Shown: one piece after another, positions 47,982 to 59,301 of the stretch | How the letters are laid out: every line of letters starts with the position of its first letter | Numbering within the stretch: position 1 is the first letter of the stretch | Assembly (NCBI GenBank): GCA_023078685.1 | Contig: JALGAS010000004.1 | Location: 4,464,001-4,528,000 of the forward strand | DNA: 64,000 nucleotides | Origin: Neopestalotiopsis rosae | Taxonomy: Eukaryota > Ascomycota > Sordariomycetes > Amphisphaeriales > Sporocadaceae | Direction: 5' to 3' | Made by a program: the position numbers and the translations under genes | The notes under the pieces: model-generated | Told to the model about the DNA's origin: nothing | Databases searched by the model: none | The model's input: the letters and a program-made list of their open reading frames with translations, nothing else

Positions 47982-49398
47982 ATCCGGTCAGAAGAATGGA
48001 TTATTTTATTTTTATTTGAATGTACATGTTACTCATCTAATGCCCAGCTCTGTGTTTCTCTGTAGTTCGTCACAAGCATAGCCCCCAAAACATGAACATA
48101 GTGCTGATTTCTTGTAACCGACATTTGTTTACAACGATATGGAGTTGAGCAGAATTCAATTGTTGATTCGGGGCTGCCCAGCCCCCACCAGTTGGTACCT
48201 ACCAGCTTAGCCAGCAGGCTTGGGTTCTCACCTTCACCCTCGCATCACATCTTCGGTGAATTATCACGAGAGAGTTATTTCCGTCATTCATCATTTGTCG
48301 CAACGCAACCTCGGCAGCATTCAAGATGAGTCTCGTCTGGGCCATAAGACTCGGATGGCAGGGTAGCAATAGCGCATTCCAAATGGCAATTGGGGCGGAC
48401 GCACGTTGGTGCAAAGACGCTGCGAGGTACCACAGTAAGGTGACGAGGGCTACATCGGTCAGTTTCCGATGCATGTCGAGGGTCAAACCCATCGCGTCGG
48501 TGGCTGAAAAGTTTAGTCACTTTCGCTTACAGCAGCACATTTGGCAAGGTCCGTGAATTCAAATGTCGAATCCATGCAAGGGACTTCTGGTTTTTTCAAG
48601 GGCATGTAATCACCAGCCAACCATCACGCGACGTCAAGCCAATCGCAGATTGTCCAAAAGATGTGCCTCATCGACTCAGCAGTGCAGTATTGCAAAGCAC
48701 AGTAAGATGCAACCCCACTGTCTTCATCTTCATCACAGTGCGGTACCGTGCAGCGGATGTGCCTCGCCAAAGAGCCCTAGGCAGACCACTGAAGGCCAAC
48801 ACAATGTGACCCTGCAGTCTGCTTTGACAAGTGTGCCGTAGGGCCGAATCATGCAAGGCGTTATGCGCGCGATTGCGAAAATCGGCAGTTCAATTTCCTT
48901 TCGCCATCGGTACGGGCCGTTGGGGCGAAGGCGCCGCCCCCAAAGCGCGTAGGTTGGTCGGGGACCTCGGGGAAATGGGGCCCGTTGAAGGGTAACGATC
49001 AGCGAGGCAATGTTGGCGGATTTCACATCCGTCGTCCCCTATGGGTGTTGCGCTTCTGTACCAACAAAGATGTTGCTTGGTCTCCACTATTGCCTGCTAG
49101 TACCTAACTTGTACCTACCCAATATCTGGCCTGTTAGCACGTGAATCATTATGTATCGTTGCCAATTGAGACATGATTGACAGTCGTTGCCTATGATCAC
49201 AAATGACATAGAACATGCGACGTTGACAGACTTGTGAGCGATAAGAAAGCCTACGGTAATGCCCATACCACTTTTGAATATGCTCGTCCTAGAGTTCGCT
49301 TGTTTTCTGTTCAAGTTCCTTCCCGCCTAATTTCAATTTTCCGCACCAACAGACTATCACAACTTACTACTGCTTCACCTCACTGTTGCCTTCAAATC
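47982..49398. promoter_or_regulatory. Divergent promoter between P450 A and the MFS exporter
   Basis: About 1.4 kb with no protein-like frame. It contains several GGTACCTACC/TACC runs, as at 48194 and 49100. Confidence 0.45.
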
Positions 49399-51121
49399 AT
49401 GGAAGTAAATCAGGTTGAAGCGGTTGTGAATAGACCGAGGGGAAAGCTGTCCTGGTTTCTCGTCGTTGTCTCCCTGATTTCCTCCATGTTTCTGTTTGCA
49501 CTCGACAACACAATTGTTGCCAACGTTCAGCCTAGTATAATTAAATCCTTGGGAGACGTCGACTTGTTGCCATGGGTTTCTGTATCTTACCCGTTGGGCG
49601 TTGTTGGACTCAATCTGCTCCAGTGAGTTGGGCCGCTCTTTGAGAAGCGCGATTCACGCAGCACTAATGACAACAGGACAAATATTTTCATGTTGTTTGA
49701 CAACAAGATCCTCTACATTGGCAGCGTCATTATCTTCGAGATCGGATCAGCAGTTTGCGGAGCTGCGCCAAACATGGCCGCATTGATTGTAGGCAGACTC
49801 ATTTGCGGCCTTGGTGGTTGTGGCATCTACGTCGGAGCCATGAACCTACTATCCTTCATGACAACTGAAGTAGAGCGGCCAAAGTACCTGAGTCTTGTTG
49901 GACTGACTTGGGGAGTCGGAACGGTGTGCGTACAGTCCTTTTCATGATTCAGTGATTATTTCCAGCGACTAACTGCCAAGTAGCACCGGTCCACTTATTG
50001 GGGCAGCCTTTACTGAGTCATCGGCAACTTGGAGATGGTGTTTCTACATCAACCTCTGCGTGGGCTGTGTGGTAGCACCTGCCCATCTTTTCCTCTTGCC
50101 TTCGCAAAATACCGCTTTCGAAGGAGCAATCATGTCGCGTTTGCGCGGCCTTGACTGGGTTGGTGCGATCGTAAATTGTGGTGCGATCATATCCTTGACT
50201 ATGGCCATTTCATTTGGAGGGGGACTATACCCATGGTCTTCAGGTCAGATAATCGGACTCTTCGTTTGCTCTGGCGTTTTATGGGTGGCGTTTTTCGTGC
50301 AGCAAACATTCTCCCTGCTTACGCCCAAGGAACGCCGCATCTTTCCGACCAAGTACCTCAAGTCTCGGGACATGATCCTCCTCTTTGGCTCTGTCATGTG
50401 CGCAGCCACGGTTGTGTATATCCCACTATACTTCATCCCATTGTATTTCCAGTTTGCTTGGAATGATACCTCCTTGCAGTCAGCAGTCCGTCTTCTTCCA
50501 CTTGTCTGCTTCCAAGTATTTGGAGTCATACTTTCCGGTGCGTTGATGAATAAGGTTGGATACTATTTCCCATGGTATCTCGCTGGCGGTATTTTCTCCC
50601 TCATCGGCGGTGTCCTACTCCATCTGGTTGATCTCGAGACTCGGGCTGCTCTCATCTACGGCTACAGCATATTAGTAGGGTTCGGCTCTGGTCTCTACGT
50701 TCAGACGGGTTATGCAGTATCACAACTGCTAGTGTCTGCTGAAGAGATTCCCAAGACCGTTGCATTCATAGGATATGGCCATATTTCTGGTGTCACGATG
50801 GCCTTGACAATTGGTGGCAGCGTTTTCCTCAACCAAGCCACTGACGGAATTGCTCAAGTACTCCCATCTACTCCAAGAACGTTGCTGCAACAGGCCATCA
50901 CCGGAGCCGGAGGTGGCTTCTTCGAGACCATTCCCGATGAAAAACGCGATGTTGTGTTGGGTGTGATTGCCAAAAGTATTGGCAACGTGTACGGAATTGT
51001 CATTTTTGCCGCGAGTATGAGCATTATTTTATCACTTTTCATGAGACGAAGAAGACTCGATTTTAGTCCAGCAGCACCAACTCCGGACACATCAGTGGAC
51101 ACAGGCAAAGAGAGTGTCTGA
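49399..51121 (+). CDS. MFS exporter, 14-TM drug:H+ antiporter (DHA2) type
   Basis: Three exons (49399-49622, 49677-49925, 49984-51121) encode 536 residues. TM1 ends in FLFALDNTIVANVQPSI, the D1-type motif of the DHA families; LIVGRLICGLGGCG and GTVTGPLIGAAF (motif C, formed across intron 2) mark it as an antiporter, and the remaining hydrophobic segments fit 14 TMs. Such proteins in the plasma membrane export toxic or secondary metabolites and often protect the producer. Its place inside the cluster fits export of the product. Introns are 54 and 58 bp. Confidence 0.88.
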
Positions 51122-52179
51122 TCAATATCATCGGAGACGTAGTGGCTCTCTAGCAAGGGGAAAAAAACTAGACTAGATTGATTCTACTGGCCTCGAGATA
51201 GTCTCAAACGATCCCGCAGCCCATAAGTACAACATGAATTTAAATCCTGAATTTAGGAGTAGTTTCGTCGTAACGGCCGTCACACTGATGTTGATAATAC
51301 CGAATGCAGATCGCCTCCATGAGCAAGTAGACTCTGTGGCATTTGAGCACGTCTCTCCAGAGCTTGAGAGAACCAACTTGGACTTCTCCAAAAGCTCCTT
51401 CATAGTGTTCCACTTTACCTAGACGAGAATCATGGGGTGCTGACATGGTTGTGGCAGGCCCCTGCGGATTGCCAAAAGCTGTCGCTATGGTTGTTGGCGG
51501 ACTGTGACAACGATAGATCAAAGTACGCAGCTGGGCAGCTAGGATCATGCATGACCCAGGGTGTCCGGATCTGCATATAACACTTGCCGATTCAATTCCA
51601 TCCGGACATCATGTTATGAATTATGGGTTACATGCAGCATGCTACATTTAGAAGCACACTTCCCCACACCGATGTGGCATACAGTCCTGGTCGCGGCAGA
51701 GCCTTATCGGCACAGGACTCTTCGCAAAGCTGACCAGGAAGAACCGGTCAGGATCCTGCTCAAGGTCGGCCCCGTTTGTCATTCTGATTGGACGCCCGAT
51801 TCCTAGCATTCTGCAGACCTTCTTGTGTTACCCAAACTATGCAATATTTGGATCCTCCAATCTGCGGAGTTACGCCGGGTCCCCGATACCATTGGCGACC
51901 GTGCGGAGTTGCCACGCCAAGCCATCTGGGTATGTGCCAGGTGCCTAGCTCGCCTAGGTGGTTGGCTGCATTTGTTGTAGGGGGTTTTGGGGGCCGTCGC
52001 TTCAGCAAACCAAAAGTCCCAGCGAGCGTGGCATTTATTACACAACTGGGCGTCCAGTTTTCGCGACTTTGTGGCACTTTAATACATAGATTTAGAATTT
52101 CAATTCCGCGAAGGCATTTGTTCCAAATTTCTTGTAGGTCTTCCACGAAAAACAGGCCTTTCGCGCATATTGGTCTACA
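51122..52179. other. Intergenic region, no gene seen
   Basis: About 1.1 kb between two genes on the same strand. No protein-like frame. Confidence 0.45.
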
Positions 52180-53538
52180 ATGGCCGTTCCATCGGATAGC
52201 GTGGGTGCCGTTGTCGCAAATACAATTCTACAGTTTCTTGCCGTGGTCGCAGTGGCCCTTCGATTTCGTACCCGATACAAGGCACGGCAGCCTCTGGGTA
52301 GCGATGACTGGACAATTTTCATTTCAATGGTTTGCTGAGCCTGCGTCGCCATTTCGGAAACATTCACTCATATTCCTTCTAGATATTCTCCTTGGGTCTC
52401 TACTCAAGTTTCATGTACGGTGTTAATCATGGGCTCCTTGGTGTCCCTTGGGCGACTATTTCACCCGACGGTTTTGTCAGCTTCAGAAAGGTACGTTTGT
52501 CGCAACTTATAAGAAGCCACTCAGCTAAAAATCTATTGCCAGATTCAATTTGCCGCCATCATAATCTGCCATTTTGTTTACGGCCTGATCAAGATTTCTG
52601 TGGTCCTTTTCTACAAACGAATTTTCACGATTGTCCGCTCGTTTAGCATTGCCTCCAACAGTTTGATCGGTTTGATCGTCCTCTACATCATTGTGTCTTT
52701 CTTCGTATGTGCACTTGAAGTCGAATGTCAATATGTCATATTAACAGATAGTGTTTAGACGATGGTCTTCTGCGCCCGAGGCGTTACATCTTTCTGGTCG
52801 ACCCCTGCTGTGCTAGAAGGCACACAATATGTGCTTTATCCGCCAACTCTGATCACTATTTTTGCTGTCCTTGATGTGGGGCTAGATGTCCTTGTGCTGA
52901 GCCTGCCAATCCCAGCCATCATGCGTCTTAAGTTGAGCCGCCGAAGGAAGGCAGCAGTCTCTGGCATTTTCCTTCTAGGTGCTTTGTAAGTCAAAGTACT
53001 CTGAGCTATGCATTGCTTTTTTTTTCTCTGATAGTCTCAAGCTGTCTCGTCTGTTCCGTCATACGGCTGTACTACACCCGCTCATTGGAAGGTTTCACCG
53101 ACAAGTCTATTGAGGAAAAACGACGTAAGTCACGTTCCGGAGTCGAATCTTTGCATAAGACTTGAACTAATTGGTGAACCAGGGCTCTCGGAGAACAATG
53201 ATCTCTGGGCGCATATCGAAGCCTACGCGTCTGTCTTTACCGCTTGCCTTCCTACTCTTCGCCCCATGTTCACCGGGGACGGGGATTTCCCGAGAGTATT
53301 TGGCAGCCTCAAATCCATATTCTCTAATTCAAGCCGCTCCCAAATCTCCCAGGGTACTGAGTGGAAAGAGGTTAGCCATGGTAACGGCTCCGGACCACAG
53401 CAGGGAGCATATTACGAGATGAATACTAGCCACGAAGCTCACGCACTCTCCAACAAGAGCAGCCAGAAGCTCGACGCATCAAACCAGTCGAATGATGTTA
53501 TTCTGGTGCAGAATACTTCCACCTCGCAGCGAGAATAG
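52180..53538 (+). CDS. Rhodopsin-domain fungal integral membrane protein (Pth11-related)
   Basis: Six exons (52180-52329, 52383-52490, 52543-52704, 52759-52985, 53042-53124, 53183-53538) fit in one frame and give 361 residues. Conserved marks are ALRFRTRYKARQPLGSDDW, QFAAIIICHFVYGLIKISV, FYKRIFTIVRSF, DVGLDVLVLSLPIPAI and ACLPTLRPM, all typical of the family of 7-TM fungal proteins known as the rhodopsin domain. The last about 100 residues are a polar cytosolic tail. Members are thought to be receptors or accessory membrane proteins; none has a firm role in metabolite clusters. The fifth exon starts after an AAG acceptor. Confidence 0.83.
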
Positions 53539-54215
53539 TTTACGACTGGTCGCTTGGCATAGACTCTATTCAAGTGTTGGTGGAAACCGCAAGGCAAATG
53601 GTTGAAGCAGAGTCTCTGAATCTGGATGGACATTGTCACTGTTACACTTCCAGGGGGTTTCCATATCCGCGCGTGGTGTCAGAATTGTTATTTGTCGTGG
53701 GTGAGAAAGGAGTGGAGGATACGAGTGTGGGATGAGGGAGAGTTTGTATAGGACATTGCAAATCAATCATTTTGACACCTCCGTCAAATACATACGCGTA
53801 CCTACCTACCTAGCTGAACAGCTAAAATTTTCTTGTACTCATCAGCGATATACTCCCTGGAAAATGGAGCAGTGCTAGGTGTTTAGGGATGAAGCTAGCC
53901 ACTAGTCACCCCGCGCGGGCCGTAGCGTCATTAGCGGTCGCACTGGCATATGTACCTACCTAGGTAGGCTTCAAGGACCTTAGTCCCTAATTCTAGCTAC
54001 CTAGCCAGAGTTTAGTTTGGTCAAATACCAATGTGCCGATGTACATATCCCACAACACCACCTTCCTTCAAACATTCAACTCTAATGCATCTCGACCAGG
54101 TGAACTTTTCGAAGAAAATATATTTGTTACTACTCTGATAACTCGCTTCGTCTATTCCATGTCTGTAATATGATGTCTTTAAATTCCATCTCTAGTGAAG
54201 TATCTCATAACCCAG
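53539..54215. other. Intergenic region with TACC repeats and a perfect palindrome
   Basis: The genes at either side end here. It holds gtacctacctacctag-like runs near 53802-53817 and the perfect 14-bp palindrome cctacctaggtagg near 53956-53969. Confidence 0.6.
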
Positions 54216-55809
54216 CTAGGAGACTGACACTTTACATCCGTTGGCACTTTTGCAAGTCATTTTCAGCTCCCCTTTCCAAGGTCGTGGATCTTCCGACTTG
54301 AGGGTTGCGATCGACTGAGAAAGCCGGGCGAGAACATACGACGCTTCAATGACGGCCTTCTGCTGACCGAGGCATGCACGATTTCCGCCGCCGAAACCGA
54401 GAAACTCCCATTGTGCCGGCTTGATGTGGTCCCAGCGCTCAGGCTTGAAGGTCTCGATATCCTCGCCGAAAACCTCTTGGTCGCGGTGGAGAGCATAGTA
54501 ACTCATCACTACCATTGATCCCTTTGGTACAAAGACTGGGCGGTCATGCTCTGGCCCACCACCTGTTGGGAGTGTGACATCACGTAAAGCTACACGGCCT
54601 AAAAGCGCGAAAATGGGGTAAAGTCTCAGGGCTGCTCGGGAGAATTAGCATGTGTACAAAATCTTGACACCATGTGCACTCACTCTCATGCAATATGTTT
54701 GCGATCAGCTTGGACTGTGTCAGATTCTCCGCGGACAGTGCGGCCTCGGGCTTGTCGAGAAATTCATTGCGAAGTTGCTGCCAGTATTGAGGGTGACGCG
54801 CCAAAAGAAATAGCGCATTTGTGAGGAGTTCCGAGGTAGTATCCTGCGCTGCCATCATTGCCTGAATGACTTGACTACGGATGTAGGCTTGGTCGTCAGT
54901 TTGTGCCGAAAGTCCTTGTATCAGACTTTTGCTTTTCAGAGACTTTTGCTCCGCTTGGCCAATACAATAATCCAGAAAGCTGTGGGCTGTGGCGCAGGTT
55001 TTGATATAACCACCTTGTGGCAATATACTCCAGGCTCCTCCAAGCATGACTTTGAACATACTGTAAACTAGAGCTTTGTGAAAATATTCAACGAATTCAT
55101 TCGCAGTCAAAGGAGCACCATTTGATTGATCAGAAGGATGGAAGCCTAACACAAAATACAATGCTGAGTTGAGGAACTTGAACGAAAGTTTTAGTAACAG
55201 GACGGTCCAAAATGAGCTTGAGACACGATACATACCGTGACGTAGAGCAAAGGCTGTAGGTCTACTGCAGTACCATCTTTGGGCAGTGTTTCGATCAACT
55301 TGTCGACCTCTTCTTGGAGGATAGAAAGATCCTTGATGTTGTTGAAATCAAACGATGGCTTCAGCAATTTCCGAGAGTGGCTCCAAGTGTCGCCATCAGT
55401 AGTGATGAAGCCCTTTCCGCAGAAGTATTCCATTCCAGGGAGTCGCATAGGTTCCACACCGAAGTCCTTCGATGTGTTGATAGCTCGGATATTGTCCGGG
55501 CTAATTGTGCAAATCGTAGGAAGCGATGAAGCCCAGCCGTAAGACTGGTATGTATGTCCGTGTTGCTGGTGAAGCTGATTGTCCGGGCTACAAATCGTAG
55601 GAAAGAATGGGATTTCCGTGTTGCTGGTGAACATTCTCATTTGGTACAATTTGGAAGTCAAAACCAAACAAGGGCTCCTTGGAATGGTGTGTGACTGCGG
55701 GCTCACACCCATAACTTTTGATGGTCGCATTCTTCTGGGAACGGCGATGGTGAAGCCAAAACCCGAGTGAAACGAGCCCAGCAAAAGCGGAATAGACGAG
55801 ATAACCCAT
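54216..55809 (-). CDS. Cytochrome P450 (cluster P450 B), with internal duplication; possibly a pseudogene
   Basis: Clear exons are 55176-54684 and 54631-54216: I-helix MMAAQDTTSEL, ExxR formed across the intron (HE then TLRLYP), FKPERWD, heme loop GFGGGNRACLG. The first part (55809-55236) starts MGYLVYSAFAGLVSLGFW (membrane anchor) and reaches PLFGFDFQ, but then a partial tandem duplication (55491-55573 and 55578-55631) brings a stop and a frame change. Removing 55647-55575 as a 73-bp intron (GTACCA..CAG) restores the frame (167 codons for the first part) and all downstream motifs; the product would be 469 residues and about 15 residues shorter than P450 A in this area. Either a novel intron or a recent loss-of-function change. 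Confidence 0.75.
55491..55631. repeat. Partial tandem duplication inside P450 B
   Basis: The blocks attgtccgggcta, caaatcgtagga and tccgtgttgctggtgaa occur in the same order at 55491-55573 and at 55578-55631. The second copy lacks about 30 bp of the middle. On the coding strand the repeated words are HQQHG and the PTI/SPDN segment. Confidence 0.9.
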
Positions 55810-56498
55810 TGTCGTGGCGGTAACACTGGAGAGTTGGAATACCAGTTCGATTGACCTTGATGATGGTTCATGGATCAAAGCAGTGTTTGGGGGATGTGAG
55901 AGGGCAAGAAGAAATCTGGTCTCCAAATTCGAGAGCCTCAACTCTTCTGAGGTAGGGGTCAAAAGTCCCAGGCTGGAAACTTCTCGGCACGATGCTACTT
56001 GGGTACAGAACATAGGCGGTACTTACATAGGTACATTATACGAACTAGGTAGGTCCGTTAGAGATATGCCCCGCAGCCCGCTATTGCCGCCCGTGTGACG
56101 CTGCGACGCATGAATCCGCCCCAGGGCTGCAGGTGCACCAACTAAGCACCAACAAAGCACCCGCAGCCCCCACATTGCAGCAGATGTGCCCCTCTTCACT
56201 AGATATAGAACGATAACTGTCTACACTTTTAAATGCACTGTGTGTATTCTATTAGTGTATTTCGCAAGGGTGCAGGTTGCCTGGAATGTGCCAACGAAAT
56301 GAAATGTTCGTTGTTTTGATAAGTCTCAATCACATTGGATGACTGAAGTAACCTACCTACCTACCTCGTTCAGTGATTAGTCCGGATATAACAATCTGGC
56401 GTGCCACCTGGTGTAGATTGAGATTAGTGTTATAGAACAAAGAAAAAACACCGAACCTCGTGTCTTGATCGGGTGTCCTTGCACCAAACCTGTACACC
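55810..56498. promoter_or_regulatory. Divergent promoter between P450 B and P450 C
   Basis: 689 bp with TACC runs (56350-56366) and no protein-like frame. Confidence 0.45.
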
Positions 56499-58304
56499 AT
56501 GGCTCTACTGTCAATTTTACTTGGTTGCGTCGCTTCCTACATCGTTCTGAAATATGTTCTGAGGCTGTTTTGGCCACGCGTTTGGGGCCTCCCTGGGCCC
56601 ATTTGGGGACGTTTGTCTGGCCTTTATCGCATATGGCTCCTGAGCGACGGCAGAGGCCCCGTTCACTATGCCGAATTGCACAGGAAGTACGGACCTGTGG
56701 TGCTTACCGGTCCGAAACATGTCTCAATATCGGATTTCGCGATGATACCTGTCATCTATGACGCCAAAAATGCATTCATCAAGGTCGGTGGTCTACCTGC
56801 AGCTCATGCGTCTCAACCTAGTACTGATCGCGAGAAAAGAGCGAGTTTTACAACGTTTTCCGTCCCCTGTTTCGAGGCCAGCCAATGGACACAGTGTTCA
56901 CGACTGCAGACGTTGCACACAACAAGAGGCTAAAGGCTACTCTCGTGAAGAGCCTCACCGGCTCCCCGCTGATTCTCCAGCCGGAGATACAAAAAAGCAT
57001 AGACATTTTTGTTGAGCAAATGTACATCTCCCAGGGTCAGTCTATTGACTTGTCTTATTGGTCATTCTACTGGTCTTTTGACATTACGTTTGCGCTTGTT
57101 TTTGGAGAGTTTTATGGGTATATGAAGACCCGGAATGATTGCAACAGGTGGATCTATACTTTCAAAACCATCACGGGCGGGGCTGCTATACTAGGTCAAA
57201 AGCCTGAATGGTGCTCGTGGACGCTTGCTAATGACTCTGTGATGAGTCTTATGCGCCGCTTCCAGAGCTTCCCGGACCCTACGCAAGAGTTTCTTCAGGT
57301 GCGTCCGTTCTTGTACACAGAGGAGGGAACTTCATGAATCTCAAACTAACGTGTGGTAGGAAGTGGAAAATCGGATTCGATCCCATGACGCCAGTAACCA
57401 TGAGTGTGGCAAGACGTTCATTTGCAAAGTGCTGGCGGATCGGAAAGATCACAACGATTTCAACGAGTATGCGGAGGCGGTGAATATACTCTTCGAGACC
57501 TTGTTAGTGCTCACTAATAATTCCCTGCCTCCATCTCATCGATTTCCGCTTTGAACCATGCAACTGATAGATACCTTTCCAGCTTTGCGGCGGCTGCAGA
57601 AGTAGCTGTGACCTTGGGGACGGTATTCTACTGCTTGCTCAAGAATCAAACGGCGTACGATAAGCTTGTAGCTCAATTGCGTAGCACATCTCATGGTGAT
57701 GGGAACCCCGACATAAACACGTGGAGAAATCCTTATTTGTGAGTTATACTTGTGCTTCACTGCCTGATATATAATACAATCCAGTGACTCATTTGTTGGC
57801 TTGGCCAGGTATGCGATCATCAAGGAATCACTAAGACTGTACTCCTCTAATTCTCCTCCCATGGAACGAATTGTACCTGAGAACCGCATTCGTGTCAGTG
57901 GCCACTTCATTCCGGCAGGGACAATTATCAGCGTGCCACAGTATGCAGCGCATCGGGATCCAGAGGTTTACGGTAGTGATGCAGATGTATTTCGTGCAGA
58001 ACGGTGGCTTGAAGCCGACGAACAGAAGTCGCGGCTCATGGACCGAAATTTCCTCGCGGTATGTCAGGCCATGCACTACAGAAGATTTCATGATTCGCTC
58101 ACAATTTCCCAGTTTGGCCGTGGCACACGTGCCTGCGTCGGCCGTGACTTGGCATCATTACAACTTCGCATGCTCTTGGCCGACACACTAAAGAATTTTG
58201 ATATTCGGTTCGCTAACGCAAAGGTCCAGCCGAAGATAACTATGTTTTGGATGCTAGATCATGTTGGACTGGATGGCATCTTCACTCCCGTTGGCAATAC
58301 ATGA
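56499..58304 (+). CDS. Cytochrome P450 (cluster P450 C)
   Basis: Six exons (56499-56783, 56840-57298, 57360-57502, 57571-57738, 57809-58058, 58113-58304) fit and give 498 residues. The anchor MALLSILLGCVASYIVLKYV is followed by LPGPIWGRLSG and RKYGPVV, TADVAHNKRLK, YAIIKESLRLYS (K helix), ERIVPENRIRVSGHFIP, AERW and, formed across the last intron, FLA|FGRGTRACVGR with the heme Cys. In the I helix the stretch SSFAAAAEVAVTL carries Val where the oxygen-activating Thr is expected. The first donor, GTCGGT, is unusual. Closer to pisatin-demethylase-like P450s than to P450 A and B. ER membrane; substrate unknown. Confidence 0.85.
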
Positions 58305-59076
58305 TGATGGCGTGTCCATTTTCTTAGGTGGAAGGGATTTTCTTGTACCTCACATAGGTCGTACTTCTATTTGATAGAATTATTCCAAACTCGAGGTGTT
58401 TCGATCTGGAACGACTTCGAAAGTATAGCAAACGAGACGTTGCAAATAATTACTCAGTCATCGCGTCGCTAGAGAGACAAGTTAAACAAGATGCATGTAT
58501 ATTCCTAGCAACCTCTGGGAGATAGGCACATAGTACTCGATTTGAATTCTTTTATCAATCTTAGATGGGCCAGCAGATTGATTGACATTTTCATATTTCA
58601 GAATAAACATTAGTCCAATATTGGTGCACAGAGAGTCTTCAAAATCGGTCACAACATTTTTGACTAGGAAAGCATGATACATAGAGCTGAGTTCAGTTAA
58701 AGCTCATTGGCGTATATATCGATATGAGAATTTGGCTTTGATGTCGATGCTGAAAGGAAAGTCCATCCACTTAATTTGTGACAACATTGTCTCGACCTGT
58801 GAATAGTCAACAATGATCGGTGGGCGAGAAGGTAATACTGTAACATACTTCGTCTACATCGAATGATAGAAAAGATAGATCACAGAGGGACTCTACGCAG
58901 TAGGGCCTACTCTACATGGGTTTCAAGAACTTTTGCGTGCTCATATGGTCATGATTGGATTGGTTATGGCTAATTTCCTCGAAGTGAACCAAAGTACTCC
59001 CACTAAATCCTCTCCATCCTCCGCGATCGAAGTGAAATATTTCTGGGCATGGTGAGACCCTGCAGAACTCTTTCGC
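58305..59076. other. Convergent spacer between P450 C and the small repeat-peptide gene
   Basis: About 770 bp holding the 3' ends of two facing genes. A 66-codon minus-strand frame (58482-58682) has a KR dipeptide but no signal peptide and is not called. Confidence 0.4.
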
Positions 59077-59301
59077 TCAGCCTGACTCTGCGTAAAGGCC
59101 AGCATCTGGGTAGCGGATATCATCGTCGCGATCTGGGTAGCGGATCTGCTCATCGTTGTCGTGGCGGACAAGCAAGTCACCGTTGGAATCTGATCGAATA
59201 AGAACGATGTGGTGATTCTAGAGCAAGGGATACTTACCTCCTGCTGGGAGAGCCCAGGCGAGAACGCCAAAGGTGGCAGCGAGTAGGATGGATAGACGCA
59301 T
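59077..59301 (-). CDS. Small secreted repeat peptide, candidate RiPP precursor
   Basis: Two exons (59301-59238 and 59189-59077) joined across a 48-bp intron (GTAAGT..CAG) encode 58 residues. Residues 1-20 (MRLSILLAATFGVLAWALPA) are a signal peptide. The remaining part is acidic and contains IRYPD twice at a 9-residue spacing, each after two to three acidic or Gln residues; VRHD just before looks like a third, worn unit. Two 15-bp exact DNA repeats 27 bp apart underlie it. The start context (AAAAATG) is good. Position next to UstYa-like genes, a secretory leader and a Tyr-containing repeated core are the marks of dikaritin-type RiPP precursors. Against it: no Lys-Arg between repeats, only two clear copies. 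A small effector-like peptide is the alternative. Confidence 0.62.
59104..59145. repeat. 27-bp-period tandem repeat encoding the IRYPD units
   Basis: atctgggtagcggat is found at 59104-59118 and, unchanged, at 59131-59145; the 12 bp between encode acidic residues. Confidence 0.9.

Noticed and set aside
58482..58682. 66-codon minus-strand frame with a Lys-Arg followed by a Tyr-Tyr-Val-Pro-Ile stretch, like a phomopsin-type core
   Set aside because: No signal peptide, a single copy of the stretch, AT-rich spacer composition, no repeat in the DNA. Chance likeness is more probable than a second precursor.
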